From assembly GCA_964419335.1 (NCBI GenBank), contig CAYQOX010000011.1, forward strand, positions 36,358 through 100,357: DNA of 64,000 nucleotides. The letters are read 5' to 3'. Positions within the stretch are counted from its first letter, which is position 1. Every line of letters begins with the position of its first letter. This DNA is from CAYQOX01 sp964419335. Lineage in GTDB: Bacteria > Hinthialibacterota > Hinthialibacteria > Hinthialibacterales > Hinthialibacteraceae. The translations under genes were made by a program, and so were the position numbers. Positions 44,477 to 52,271 of the stretch are shown here, one piece after another. The notes under the pieces are model-generated. The model had not been told where the DNA came from, made no database searches, and worked only from the letters and a program-made list of their open reading frames with translations.

Positions 44477-45523
44477 ATGAGAGTGGCGATTGTAAATGAT
44501 ATGACTATGGCCGTCGAGGCCATGCGCAGGATCGTCAAACAGGCGGTGCATTTTGAATTGGCTTGGGTCGCGCGTAACGGCAAAGAGGCGGTGGAGAAAT
44601 GTCGCCAGGATACGCCCGATATTCTATTGATGGATTTAATCATGCCGGTCATGGACGGAACCGAGGCCACCCGTCAGATCATGCGGCAAACGCCCTGTGC
44701 CATTATTGTGGTAACGGCAACGGTGGAGGGAAACGCAGCAAAAGTATTTGAAACCATGGGAGCAGGTGCGTTGGATGCAGTTTCAACACCTGTAATCGAT
44801 GAGGAAGGGAATCTCCAAGGGAGTCAATTCTTTTTAAAAAAATTAGAAACCGTAAGGAAGTTAATCAAAAATAAACATGCTCAATTCTCGATTGAGCCTC
44901 ATGTAACGCCTCCTGAGCGCCCTACTGATAGTATCCCCTCGCTGGTGGTTGTGGGAGCCTCTACGGGAGGGCCAAAAGCCATGGCTACACTATTATCTCA
45001 TTTGGATCCTCATTTAGAGATTGCCATGGTGTTGATCCAACATGTGGATGCTCAGTTTTCACGGGGAATGACTCTTTGGCTAAGTGGATTAACCCGTTTT
45101 AAAGTCAAAATGGCTGAACCGGGAGAAACGATCTCTACAGGTAGACTTTTTGTCACAAATCGTAATGAACACTTGGTTATTAAGGAGAACTTAACATTTG
45201 ATTACACACCGCATCCTAAAGACTATCCTCATCGACCTTCCGTGAACATTTTTTTTGAAAGCGTAGCCCGCCACTGGCCTGAACCTTCAGCGGCCATTTT
45301 GCTGACAGGGATGGGGCGCGACGGCGCTGTAGGAATGTTGGCTTTGCATAATGCGGGGTGGTATACCTTGGCTCAAAGTAAAGAGACGTGTGTGGTCTAT
45401 GGAATGCCGAAAGCAGCGATCGAATTGAATGCGGTGGATTGGGTGGGCTCACCAGAAACCATCGCGGATCAAATCAACAACCAATTTTTGAATGTAAAAA
45501 GAAAGAAAGTCGAGGAGTTATGA
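44477..45523 (+). CDS. wspF: CheB-type methylesterase (WspF)
   Basis: 348 residues. N-terminal receiver with phospho-Asp53 (ILLMDLIMPVMDG) and C-terminal methylesterase with the catalytic triad Ser162 (GASTGGPKAMA), His189 (LIQHVDAQFSRG) and Asp282 (TGMGRDGAVGM). It removes methyl groups from the receptor and resets signalling; loss of WspF in Pseudomonas locks the pathway on. A GGGGAG site precedes the ATG, 2 bp after wspE. Its stop overlaps the next start by four bases (ATGA). Confidence 0.93.
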   Translation: MRVAIVNDMTMAVEAMRRIVKQAVHFELAWVARNGKEAVEKCRQDTPDILLMDLIMPVMDGTEATRQIMRQTPCAIIVVTATVEGNAAKVFETMGAGALDAVSTPVIDEEGNLQGSQFFLKKLETVRKLIKNKHAQFSIEPHVTPPERPTDSIPSLVVVGASTGGPKAMATLLSHLDPHLEIAMVLIQHVDAQFSRGMTLWLSGLTRFKVKMAEPGETISTGRLFVTNRNEHLVIKENLTFDYTPHPKDYPHRPSVNIFFESVARHWPEPSAAILLTGMGRDGAVGMLALHNAGWYTLAQSKETCVVYGMPKAAIELNAVDWVGSPETIADQINNQFLNVKRKKVEEL

Positions 45524-46719
45524 TACAAAAAACGCCTCCAGAATCTTCTTTGCTGAAACGTCAACCAATTACCGTTTTACTGGTGGATGATCAGCCCATG
45601 ATTGGTGAAGCGGTGCGGCGGATGTTGGCGGATGAATCCGATATCGATATTCATTTCTGCAGTGATCCATCCGAAGCCGTACCCATGGCTGAACAGATAT
45701 CGCCTACGGTGATTTTGCAGGATCTGGTGATGCCAGATATCGATGGATTAACATTGGTACGTTATTATCGCGCCAATCCCGCGACGCGTGATATTCCTAT
45801 TATCGTACTGTCCGTCAAAGAAGAACCTACGGTCAAGGCTGACTCTTTTGCCACGGGGGCCAATGATTATTTGGTGAAACTTCCGGATAGAATTGAATTA
45901 ATTGCTCGGATTCGTTATCACTCAAACGCATATATCAACCTTCTACAACGAAATGAAGCGTATCTCGCTTTAGAGAAAAGCCAACAACAATTGGCGGAAG
46001 AGTTAGAACGCGCGGCGGACTATGTTCGTTCCATGCTGCCCGAACCTATGGACGGAGACATAAAAACGGAATGGCGATTTGTTCCCAGTATGGAATTGGG
46101 AGGCGATACCTTTGGTTACCATTGGTTAGATCAAAGTCATTTCGCGTTTTATTTGCTTGATGTGTGTGGTCATGGTGTTGGGGCGGCCTTATTGTCTGTA
46201 GCGGTCTTAAATGCTTTGCGATCCAATGCCTTACCGGATACTAATTTTATGGATCCATGCGAAGTTTTAAACGCGTTGAATAAAACTTTTCCCATGGATA
46301 AACATAACGGGCAGTTTTTTACCATTTGGTATGGTGTGTTTAATAAGAATACCCGGCAGTTGATTTATTCCAGCGGCGGGCACCCTCCCGCGATCATGAT
46401 GACAGGAAAAAAGGAGGAAGAAGCAAACGTACGTCTCTTAGGCACCGGCGGCTTGATCGTTGGGATTACAGAACAATATAACTATAAATATGAAGTGTGT
46501 AATGTGGATGATTTTTGCCAAATCTATGTGTATAGCGATGGGGTTTATGAGGTAAGTGATACTCAGGGGAAGATGTGGAATTTTGAACAATTCGTGGAAT
46601 TTATGACTCAAGATATGAATAATAATTCCAGCCTAGATGGCATATTTAACCATGTCAAACAACGACATGGTTCAGAGTATCTGGATGATGATTTCTCGAT
46701 TTTGAAAGTGGTTTTCTAG
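45520..46719 (+). CDS. WspR-like receiver fused to a SpoIIE-type PP2C phosphatase
   Basis: 399 residues. The receiver (about 15-135; phospho-Asp68 in ILQDLVMPDIDGLTLV, then NPATRDIPIIVLS, EEPTV and GANDYLVKLPDRIELIARIRYHS) matches the WspR receiver almost motif for motif, including the coiled-coil linker (LEKSQQQLAEEL). Instead of GGDEF, the output (about 165-399) is a SpoIIE/RsbU-type Ser/Thr phosphatase: GGDTFGY, DVCGHGVGAALL, YSSGGHPPAI and DDDFSILKV supply the metal-binding Asp residues. It probably dephosphorylates an anti-sigma antagonist; none lies in the window. ATG 45520 overlaps the wspF stop and has GAGGAG upstream. Confidence 0.92.
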   Translation: MIQKTPPESSLLKRQPITVLLVDDQPMIGEAVRRMLADESDIDIHFCSDPSEAVPMAEQISPTVILQDLVMPDIDGLTLVRYYRANPATRDIPIIVLSVKEEPTVKADSFATGANDYLVKLPDRIELIARIRYHSNAYINLLQRNEAYLALEKSQQQLAEELERAADYVRSMLPEPMDGDIKTEWRFVPSMELGGDTFGYHWLDQSHFAFYLLDVCGHGVGAALLSVAVLNALRSNALPDTNFMDPCEVLNALNKTFPMDKHNGQFFTIWYGVFNKNTRQLIYSSGGHPPAIMMTGKKEEEANVRLLGTGGLIVGITEQYNYKYEVCNVDDFCQIYVYSDGVYEVSDTQGKMWNFEQFVEFMTQDMNNNSSLDGIFNHVKQRHGSEYLDDDFSILKVVF

Positions 46720-46730
46720 TTCTGTGGGGT

Positions 46731-47147
46731 TTAAAGGAGGAGGAAGGAAGCGATCTCGAGGAGATCATTTTTACGGAAGGGTTTTGACAAATAATAACGG
46801 ACACCGATATCAAGGCTCCGTTTTCGTGATTCTTCGTTGGGATGAGCCGTAATCATAATAATCTTGCAGGAGAGTTTTTTCCCGCGTATTTTTTCTACAA
46901 ATTCGATTCCATTGAGTCGGGGCATGTTTTTATCGACAATTAGGATATCGTATTTTTGCTTTGTTGCTTTTTCTAAGGCGACGATGGGGTCGGTAATGCG
47001 ATTTACGTGACATCCTTGGAGAGTAAAAACTTCTTCGATGGCCTCTGCGTAGTCATCATCATCATCCACGACGAGTATTTTCTTACCCATCAACAAATCC
47101 CGCATGATAGCCTGATCGTTACACGATATGGTGTGTGAATGATACAT
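46731..47147 (-). CDS. Single-domain response regulator
   Basis: 138 residues, one receiver domain: KKILVVDDDDDYAEAI, phospho-Asp in LIVDKNMPRLNG, ITAH and YYLSKPF with the conserved Lys. No output domain, so it acts as a phosphate relay or sink, or through protein binding, as CheY does. The ATG at 47147 has GAGGTGAG about 6 bp upstream, so the 19 residues before the domain are probably real. It converges on the REC-PP2C gene with 11 bp between. Partner kinase unknown: WspE or the NtrB-like kinase are both candidates. Confidence 0.88.
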   Translation of the reverse strand: MYHSHTISCNDQAIMRDLLMGKKILVVDDDDDYAEAIEEVFTLQGCHVNRITDPIVALEKATKQKYDILIVDKNMPRLNGIEFVEKIRGKKLSCKIIMITAHPNEESRKRSLDIGVRYYLSKPFRKNDLLEIASFLLL

Positions 47148-47338
47148 CGGTTCTCACCTCGCCAAAGTGTTTAAGGTTTTGATCCACTAGAATGGTCTCA
47201 TGTTCTAATTCACTTTCGGCTTCCCGGGAGATAAATGCGAAAAGAAAAATGAAGGGTGAAATAGGAAGCCATAATATATTTAAGCATAATATATGCCAAT
47301 ATTTTTAGAGTAATTTTATCGGTCGATTAGTTGTTTTT

Positions 47339-48727
47339 TTATTCGGAATTATTTATTTTTGGTAAGCGGCGATAGAGTGAACTACGAGATAGCCCAAGGA
47401 CCCGGGCGGCTTCTTCTTTGTTCCCTTTAACATGATCCAAGGTCTTGCGAATGATTTCAAGTTCGGCTTTTTCAAGCGTGGTTCCAAGGGGAATAACAAT
47501 CTTATTTTCCTCATCTTGGATATCTTTGTAATTTTCTTTTATAGGAATTTTAGGTGCATGGGTGATTTCACTGGGTAGATCTTGGACCCGAACCAGAGGG
47601 CCTTGAGCAAAAATACAAGCATGTTCCACCGCATGCTGAAGTTCGCGTACATTGCCAGGCCAGGGATTGGAGCAGAAGGTATCCATCACATCAGGTTCGA
47701 AATCTTCCAATTCTTTTCCCGTTGCTTCACTGTATCGTTTTAAGAAAGCCTGTGCCAAAATTGGGATATCTTCTTGCCGCTCGCGTAGAGGAGGAATGGG
47801 GATTTGCACGACTCGGAGGCGATAGTAGAGGTCTTCCCGAAACTTGTTTTCAGCGATGCGTTGTTGCAAATCTTTGTTGGTCGCGGCAATGACACGTACA
47901 TCAACGTGGATGGTGGTGCTGCTTCCCACTCGTTCCAGTTCGGAGTCTTGGAGGACCCGTAAAAGCCGTTGTTGAGCACTGGCCGACATTTCACCGATTT
48001 CATTCAGAAAGATGGTGCCCCCATCCGCTAATTCAAAACGCCCCTTTCGATCTTTGATGGCCCCTGTGAAGGATCCCCGTACATGGCCGAAGAGTTCTGA
48101 TTCCAGTAAGGATTCGGGAAGGGAAGCACAATCGACTTTGATTAAGGGTTTGTTATTACGCCGGCTTTGTTCATGAATTTCCTGGGCGACCTGATCTTTT
48201 CCCGTGCCGGTTTCTCCAGTAATAAGAACCGTACTGTTTGTAGGGGCGACTTGTTCGATGATGTGGAGAATGCGCTGCATGCTCTGGCTGCGCCCTAAAA
48301 GCCTTCCGGAATAGCGTGCCACCTGTCGCCGCCATTCATCTCGTTCTTCGGCCATAATTTTTTGTTCGATAGCGCGGTCGACAACGACGCGCAATTCTTT
48401 AAGGCGTATGGGTTTGGTGAGATAATCGGTAGCGCCAAGACGCATGGCTTCTACGGCGGTGTCGACTTCGTTTAAACCAGTCAACATAATGACTTGAGTA
48501 TCGGGTTTAATTTCTTTAATATGGCGTAGGACTTCTATTCCATCGGTGCCGGGAAGCATGATATCGCACGTCACCAAGTCGATATCATAAGAGGAAAAGA
48601 ACTCAATCGCTTTTTCGCCAGTCTCGGCTTCCAAAAATTCAAATTCTTTGCCTTCGAGAGAATCGCGTACCGATTCACGTGAGGATTCGTCATCATCTAT
48701 GATCAATATGGTACGAGAACAGGCCAC
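47339..48727 (-). CDS. Sigma-54-dependent NtrC-family response regulator
   Basis: 462 residues. Receiver with Asp55 (LVTCDIMLPGTDG), AAA+ domain with Walker A GETGTGK (171-177), the sigma-54-contact loop GSFTGA (218-223), and a Fis-type helix-turn-helix at the end (AARVLGLSRSSLYRRLPKI). The Walker B motif reads TIFLNEIGEMS: Asn242 replaces the usual magnesium-binding Asp. The start is GTG 48727 (AAGGA upstream), 2 bp after the kinase stop. It should open sigma-54 promoters when phosphorylated; a candidate lies at 51068. Confidence 0.9.
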   Translation of the reverse strand: MACSRTILIIDDDESSRESVRDSLEGKEFEFLEAETGEKAIEFFSSYDIDLVTCDIMLPGTDGIEVLRHIKEIKPDTQVIMLTGLNEVDTAVEAMRLGATDYLTKPIRLKELRVVVDRAIEQKIMAEERDEWRRQVARYSGRLLGRSQSMQRILHIIEQVAPTNSTVLITGETGTGKDQVAQEIHEQSRRNNKPLIKVDCASLPESLLESELFGHVRGSFTGAIKDRKGRFELADGGTIFLNEIGEMSASAQQRLLRVLQDSELERVGSSTTIHVDVRVIAATNKDLQQRIAENKFREDLYYRLRVVQIPIPPLRERQEDIPILAQAFLKRYSEATGKELEDFEPDVMDTFCSNPWPGNVRELQHAVEHACIFAQGPLVRVQDLPSEITHAPKIPIKENYKDIQDEENKIVIPLGTTLEKAELEIIRKTLDHVKGNKEEAARVLGLSRSSLYRRLPKINNSE

Positions 48728-48729
48728 GT

Positions 48730-49875
48730 TTATTCCTTTTTGCTATTATAGGGTACAGTAATTTGTATTGTTGTTCCTTTTTCTGGAGATGAATCAATAT
48801 TAATTTGTCCCTCATGATTTTCGACAATTTCTTTGACAAGGTAGAGTCCCAAGCCGGTACCAATGCTTTTTGAGGTGGTGAAGGGATCAAAAGCGGCTTT
48901 TTTGATTTTTTCGGGCATCCCGGGGCCGTTATCGGCAATGACGAGTTGGAGATGATCCCCCTGATTTTTTACTTCCAGTTTAATAAACCCTTCTTTGATA
49001 TTGGAAGAGCGTAGGGCTTCTACAGAATTGCGTATTAAGTTCATAAAGACGCGCTGAAATTGTTGTGAATCCAGCATTGCGGGGGGGATATCTTCATCGA
49101 TATGGTGTTCGAAAGAAATATTACTGTCAGGATACTGTTCTCTGACTTCGTTCATGATATCGCGAACAAAGGAAGGTAATTGAATTTGTTCACGTTCCAT
49201 GGTACGAGTTTTTGATAAATGCAAGTAGTTATTCGCGATTTCTTCCAGGCGAGAAATTTGCCTTTGAATATCGGTGATGCACTTTTCGACAGGTTTACGG
49301 TATTGAGTCCCATCCCCCTGACCCCAATTTTCAAATGTTTGACAAATGCGTTCAAGAAGCAAATCGGATTTCAGGAAAAGAACGCCCAAAGGAGTGCGGA
49401 TTTCGTGGGCGACTTTGGCCGCCACTTTGGCCATGGCTACATTTCGTTCAAGGAATTCGACTTGGGATTCTAATTTTTTTTGCTGAGAAATATCTTTTAA
49501 AATCGCTAAGAGAGCGACAATTTTTCCCTCTTGGTTTGTCAGAGGAAGCCGGGTTAAAACGATCGGGATAAGTTCTCCAGATTTACTCAGTCGCCGAGTT
49601 TCCTCATGTATGACCCCCACTTCACCGCTAATCTGGCGGCGAATAGACTCATAGGCTTTTTCTAGGTCATCTTCGGGAACAATCATGTTGATACTTTTAC
49701 CGATGATTTCTTCCCGCTTATAGCCTAAAATACGAGTCGCGCCAGCCGACCAAGTTAAAATACGACCTGTAGCATCGATCCGGGTTATTCCTTCTGATGA
49801 ACCTTCGCCTATGGCTGAAAGCACAACATCTTCATCGATGTCGGCGGGTGGTGGATTGTATGATTTTTTATTCAT
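48730..49875 (-). CDS. NtrB-like PAS histidine kinase
   Basis: 381 residues. PAS domain with PAC segment (about 15-132), HisKA with KVAHEIRTPLGVL (His157), and HATPase with NLIRNSVEAL, DNGPGMPE and GTGLGLYLVKEI. No membrane helix, so it senses inside the cell. It is translated together with the sigma-54 regulator downstream and is certainly its partner. The bound PAS cofactor is not evident from sequence. Confidence 0.9.
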   Translation of the reverse strand: MNKKSYNPPPADIDEDVVLSAIGEGSSEGITRIDATGRILTWSAGATRILGYKREEIIGKSINMIVPEDDLEKAYESIRRQISGEVGVIHEETRRLSKSGELIPIVLTRLPLTNQEGKIVALLAILKDISQQKKLESQVEFLERNVAMAKVAAKVAHEIRTPLGVLFLKSDLLLERICQTFENWGQGDGTQYRKPVEKCITDIQRQISRLEEIANNYLHLSKTRTMEREQIQLPSFVRDIMNEVREQYPDSNISFEHHIDEDIPPAMLDSQQFQRVFMNLIRNSVEALRSSNIKEGFIKLEVKNQGDHLQLVIADNGPGMPEKIKKAAFDPFTTSKSIGTGLGLYLVKEIVENHEGQINIDSSPEKGTTIQITVPYNSKKE

Positions 49876-50019
49876 TTTTCATTGACCCGAGAGAAAGAAT
49901 CGTACAAGCATTGATTTGCTTTTCTTCGGGTGATGTACCCCATTCACGATTTCATGATAGTATAATTTTCATAAGATGAGAACAAATGAATCTATTAAAA
50001 ATTCCATGTGTAATCTAAC

Positions 50020-50056
50020 TTTCTTTACACAAAAATAAAGGTCTTTTGTAAAGAAA
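50020..50056. repeat. Perfect inverted repeat between pal and the kinase-regulator operon
   Basis: TTTCTTTACA (50020-50029) and TGTAAAGAAA (50047-50056), 10 bp each, 17-nt spacer. It lies about 60 bp after the pal stop and about 145 bp before the kinase start (minus strand). It could be a weak terminator for pal or a binding site for autoregulation. Confidence 0.5.
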
Positions 50057-50118
50057 ATTATATCAAAGTTCGCAGGAAAAATGAATGTAATGAGAAATGA
50101 AATAAAAAGGGATAAAGG

Positions 50119-50703
50119 TTATCGTTTAGAATAATACATATCGCCACGTCGATTTTTTCTCCATGCTGATTCATTATGACCAAGATCGACGGGCAATTCC
50201 TCCCCCCAGGACTTGGTTGTAATCCGTTCTTCCTCGATACCCAGTTTCACCATGTATTCTTTAATGGCGTTCGCACGACGTTGTCCTAAGGCAAGATTGT
50301 ATTCAGGAGTTCCGCGTTCGTCACAATGGCCTTCTATGAGGACATGGTAATCTGGGTTTTTTAATAAAAAATTAATATTTTCGACAATGGCCTTTTTGGC
50401 TTCGGACTTTAAAACGGCTTTATCATAGTCGAAGTAAACCGATTTTTGCGGTAACGATTTCCACATGAAGGGGGTCGGAGGCCGCATAGGAAGACGGGGT
50501 TGTTTTTCTGCTTTGGTGGTGACGGGTTCTTCTTTTGGTTCTTCTTTTTTTTCGACAAAGCGCCATTTAAACACATCGGGATGGGTCCATTCCAAAAGAT
50601 CGGAGTTATCCACAATTAAGTCGATTGAATTCTCTGCACTTGGCGATTCCAGGATTCCAATACATAGAAGAAAAACGAAAAAAATACGCAAGATATAATT
50701 CAT
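50119..50703 (-). CDS. pal: OmpA/Pal-type peptidoglycan-binding protein
   Basis: 194 residues. A signal peptide (LRIFFVFLLCIGILESPSA) is followed by an OmpA-like C-terminal domain with VYFDYDKAVL, IEGHCDERGTPEYNLALGQRRA and KNRRGDMY, the Pal signature that holds diaminopimelate of peptidoglycan. The usual lipobox Cys right after the signal is not evident, so it may be soluble or anchored in another way. Pal normally links the outer membrane to the cell wall with Tol proteins, none of which is in the window. Confidence 0.85.
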   Translation of the reverse strand: MNYILRIFFVFLLCIGILESPSAENSIDLIVDNSDLLEWTHPDVFKWRFVEKKEEPKEEPVTTKAEKQPRLPMRPPTPFMWKSLPQKSVYFDYDKAVLKSEAKKAIVENINFLLKNPDYHVLIEGHCDERGTPEYNLALGQRRANAIKEYMVKLGIEEERITTKSWGEELPVDLGHNESAWRKNRRGDMYYSKR

Positions 50704-51040
50704 GGATTAGAGTCTCCCAATGAGTCATGAAAAACAAGTAGGAGTATTGATATAGGTGTTATAAAATAACCTTACGAAAATTTCTATAAAGTTCAAGTCT
50801 TGAGGGAGAAATCTTTGCCTATTTGGTTAGGAATAACGAAAAGAGTAAGGAAGGGTATTCTTGTATAGGTGTCGTTTGGTCAAGAAGCAATTCATATTGA
50901 GATAAAAATCTTTTCAATTTGAAACATGATATCAAAATGAGATTAAAGAATTGAAGACATTAGCTTTATCTTTATTTGATAATTCAAGTGAGACGGTATT
51001 TAATAAGTTTTATTTTTTGAATAGGTTATGGAAATATAGA

Positions 51041-51057
51041 TTGGTAGGTTTTACCAA
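51041..51057. repeat. Operator-like palindrome ahead of the sigma-54 promoter
   Basis: TTGGTA-GGTTT-TACCAA, a perfect 6-bp inverted repeat, ending 10 bp upstream of the -24 element. Confidence 0.45.
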
Positions 51058-51067
51058 CAAGAAATAA

Positions 51068-51084
51068 TTGGCATGATTACTGCT
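51068..51084 (+). promoter_or_regulatory. Sigma-54-type promoter of the candidate small RNA
   Basis: TTGGCATG-ATTA-CTGCT against the consensus TTGGCACG-N4-TTGCT. The invariant GG (51070-51071) and GC (51082-51083) have exactly 10 bp between them. Predicted start near 51095. Confidence 0.65.
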
Positions 51085-51094
51085 TATAATATTA

Positions 51095-51165
51095 AATGAA
51101 AAATACATCCCATTCTCCCCATTTCGCGAGCCTGCCACCTCCCCAATTTGGCAGGCTTTTTTTTT
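51095..51165 (+). ncRNA. Candidate CU-rich small RNA with an anti-Shine-Dalgarno loop
   Basis: About 70 nt, from the predicted start near 51095 to the T run of the terminator. The single-stranded 5' part contains ATCCCATTCTCCCC. The terminator hairpin presents CCTCCCCAATT in its loop, whose CCTCC is complementary to the GGAGG ribosome-binding sites used in this genome. C-rich-loop RNAs of this design in other bacteria block translation of many mRNAs. A 33-codon frame crosses it but has no ribosome-binding site. No family match is claimed. Confidence 0.55.
51129..51165 (+). terminator. Orphan intrinsic terminator (end of the candidate small RNA)
   Basis: AGCCTGCCA (51129-51137) pairs with TGGCAGGCT (51149-51157), 11-nt loop, then a run of nine Ts including the last stem base. 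No + strand protein gene lies upstream for over 4 kb; the last one is the REC-PP2C gene, which ends at 46719. Confidence 0.92.
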
Positions 51166-51269
51166 GTTTGTACACCCACCTATCGGGTTTGAAATGATTT
51201 ATAATCACTTCATGTTCAATTAGGAATGTAGATAGTGGTAATTGGAAGGTTGTTGAAATATTCGGCTTT

Positions 51270-52271
51270 TTAGGAGGCCAGTTCGACCATCTGTAAAATT
51301 GGAAAAGGCTCCCGTTTTTTGGCTTTTTTTATCCAAGAAGTATCTGAACGAATGTTGCTGGGAACCAAGGCTCCTTGGTAGGTATCGCGGCGTTCCAATT
51401 CTTTATCGATTTTTTGATAGATCAGATTTCGCTGCAAACACCACTTAGGTGCCACCAAAATATCGGAAGGAGCGTCGGCGGTTAATCGTTGTACAGATAC
51501 ATCGGGCGGGATTCGTTCAATAAAATCGCATACGATTTGGATGTATTCATCGATAGAAAACATTTCGAAATCACCGCGAAGGTACTCGCGTTCCATCCTG
51601 GTATTTTTCATAATATGTAATAGGTGGACCTTAATACTATGGAAGGGGAGGGGAGCCAATCGATTCGCGGTTTCCATCATATCCTCATAGGATTCACCGG
51701 GCAATCCAAGAATGACATGGACACAAATTTTGAGATTGCGCTTCATGGATTGTTCGATCGCCCATAAAAAACGTTCATAGGTATCACAACGGTTGATACG
51801 CTGGAGGGTACGATTATGGACCGTTTGGACACCGTACTCGACCCAGACTTCCCGCTTGTCGGAGTAAGATTCGAGTAAATCTAAAGTTCTAGTAGAGATT
51901 GAATCTGGACGGGTGCCCACAGCCAGGGCGACGATAGCATCGTAGGGTAAAATTTGATCATATTGTTGTTTGAGATGGTGTTCGGGGGCATAAGTATTGG
52001 TATAGGCTTGCCAATAGGCCAAAAACTTTTTGGCCTTAAAACGGCGCCTCATGAACTCCATGCCGGATTCGATCTGTTCGCGGATGGGGCGTGGTTGAAC
52101 CCGGGAATTAAAACTAAATCCTTCATTGTTGCAGTAAGTACATCCGCCAACGCTTTTTGTCCCATCAATATTGGGGCACGTAAATCCCCCATCAATCGCC
52201 ACCTTATGAACTCGGCAGCCAAAACGGTTTTTTAAATATTGGCTAAAGGGGTAATAACGCTTATCCACCAT
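51270..52271 (-). CDS. Radical SAM protein (YhcC-like, TIGR01212-type)
   Basis: 333 residues from ATG 52271. RYYPFSQYLKNRFGCRVHKVAIDGGFTCPN begins the family, with the iron-sulfur cysteines in CPNIDGTKSVGGCTYC. VGTRPDSI, WVEYGVQTVHNRTL and HVILGLPGESYEDM follow as in YhcC-type proteins. The enzyme uses a 4Fe-4S cluster and SAM to make radicals; the reaction is unknown, though relatives are linked to tRNA or sulfur chemistry. Its start overlaps the end of the membrane-protein gene, so the two are coupled. Confidence 0.88.
   Translation of the reverse strand: MVDKRYYPFSQYLKNRFGCRVHKVAIDGGFTCPNIDGTKSVGGCTYCNNEGFSFNSRVQPRPIREQIESGMEFMRRRFKAKKFLAYWQAYTNTYAPEHHLKQQYDQILPYDAIVALAVGTRPDSISTRTLDLLESYSDKREVWVEYGVQTVHNRTLQRINRCDTYERFLWAIEQSMKRNLKICVHVILGLPGESYEDMMETANRLAPLPFHSIKVHLLHIMKNTRMEREYLRGDFEMFSIDEYIQIVCDFIERIPPDVSVQRLTADAPSDILVAPKWCLQRNLIYQKIDKELERRDTYQGALVPSNIRSDTSWIKKAKKREPFPILQMVELAS

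Larger units (their letters stand above)
50704..51269. other. Non-coding region holding the candidate small RNA
   Basis: About 565 bp between pal and the radical SAM gene with no credible ORF. The + strand contains a palindrome (51041-51057), a sigma-54-type promoter (51068-51084) and an orphan terminator (51129-51165). The part from 50704 to 51040 is AT-rich with nothing recognised. Confidence 0.6.

Noticed and set aside
37480..45523. Motility-type chemotaxis operon
   Set aside because: No CheY/CheZ or flagellar genes; the Cys-motif CheW, CheR-TPR and WspR-like receiver fit the Wsp type instead.
51096..51197. 33-codon frame through the candidate small RNA
   Set aside because: No ribosome-binding site, it runs through the terminator, and its Pro/Phe content just mirrors the C-rich and T-rich stretches.
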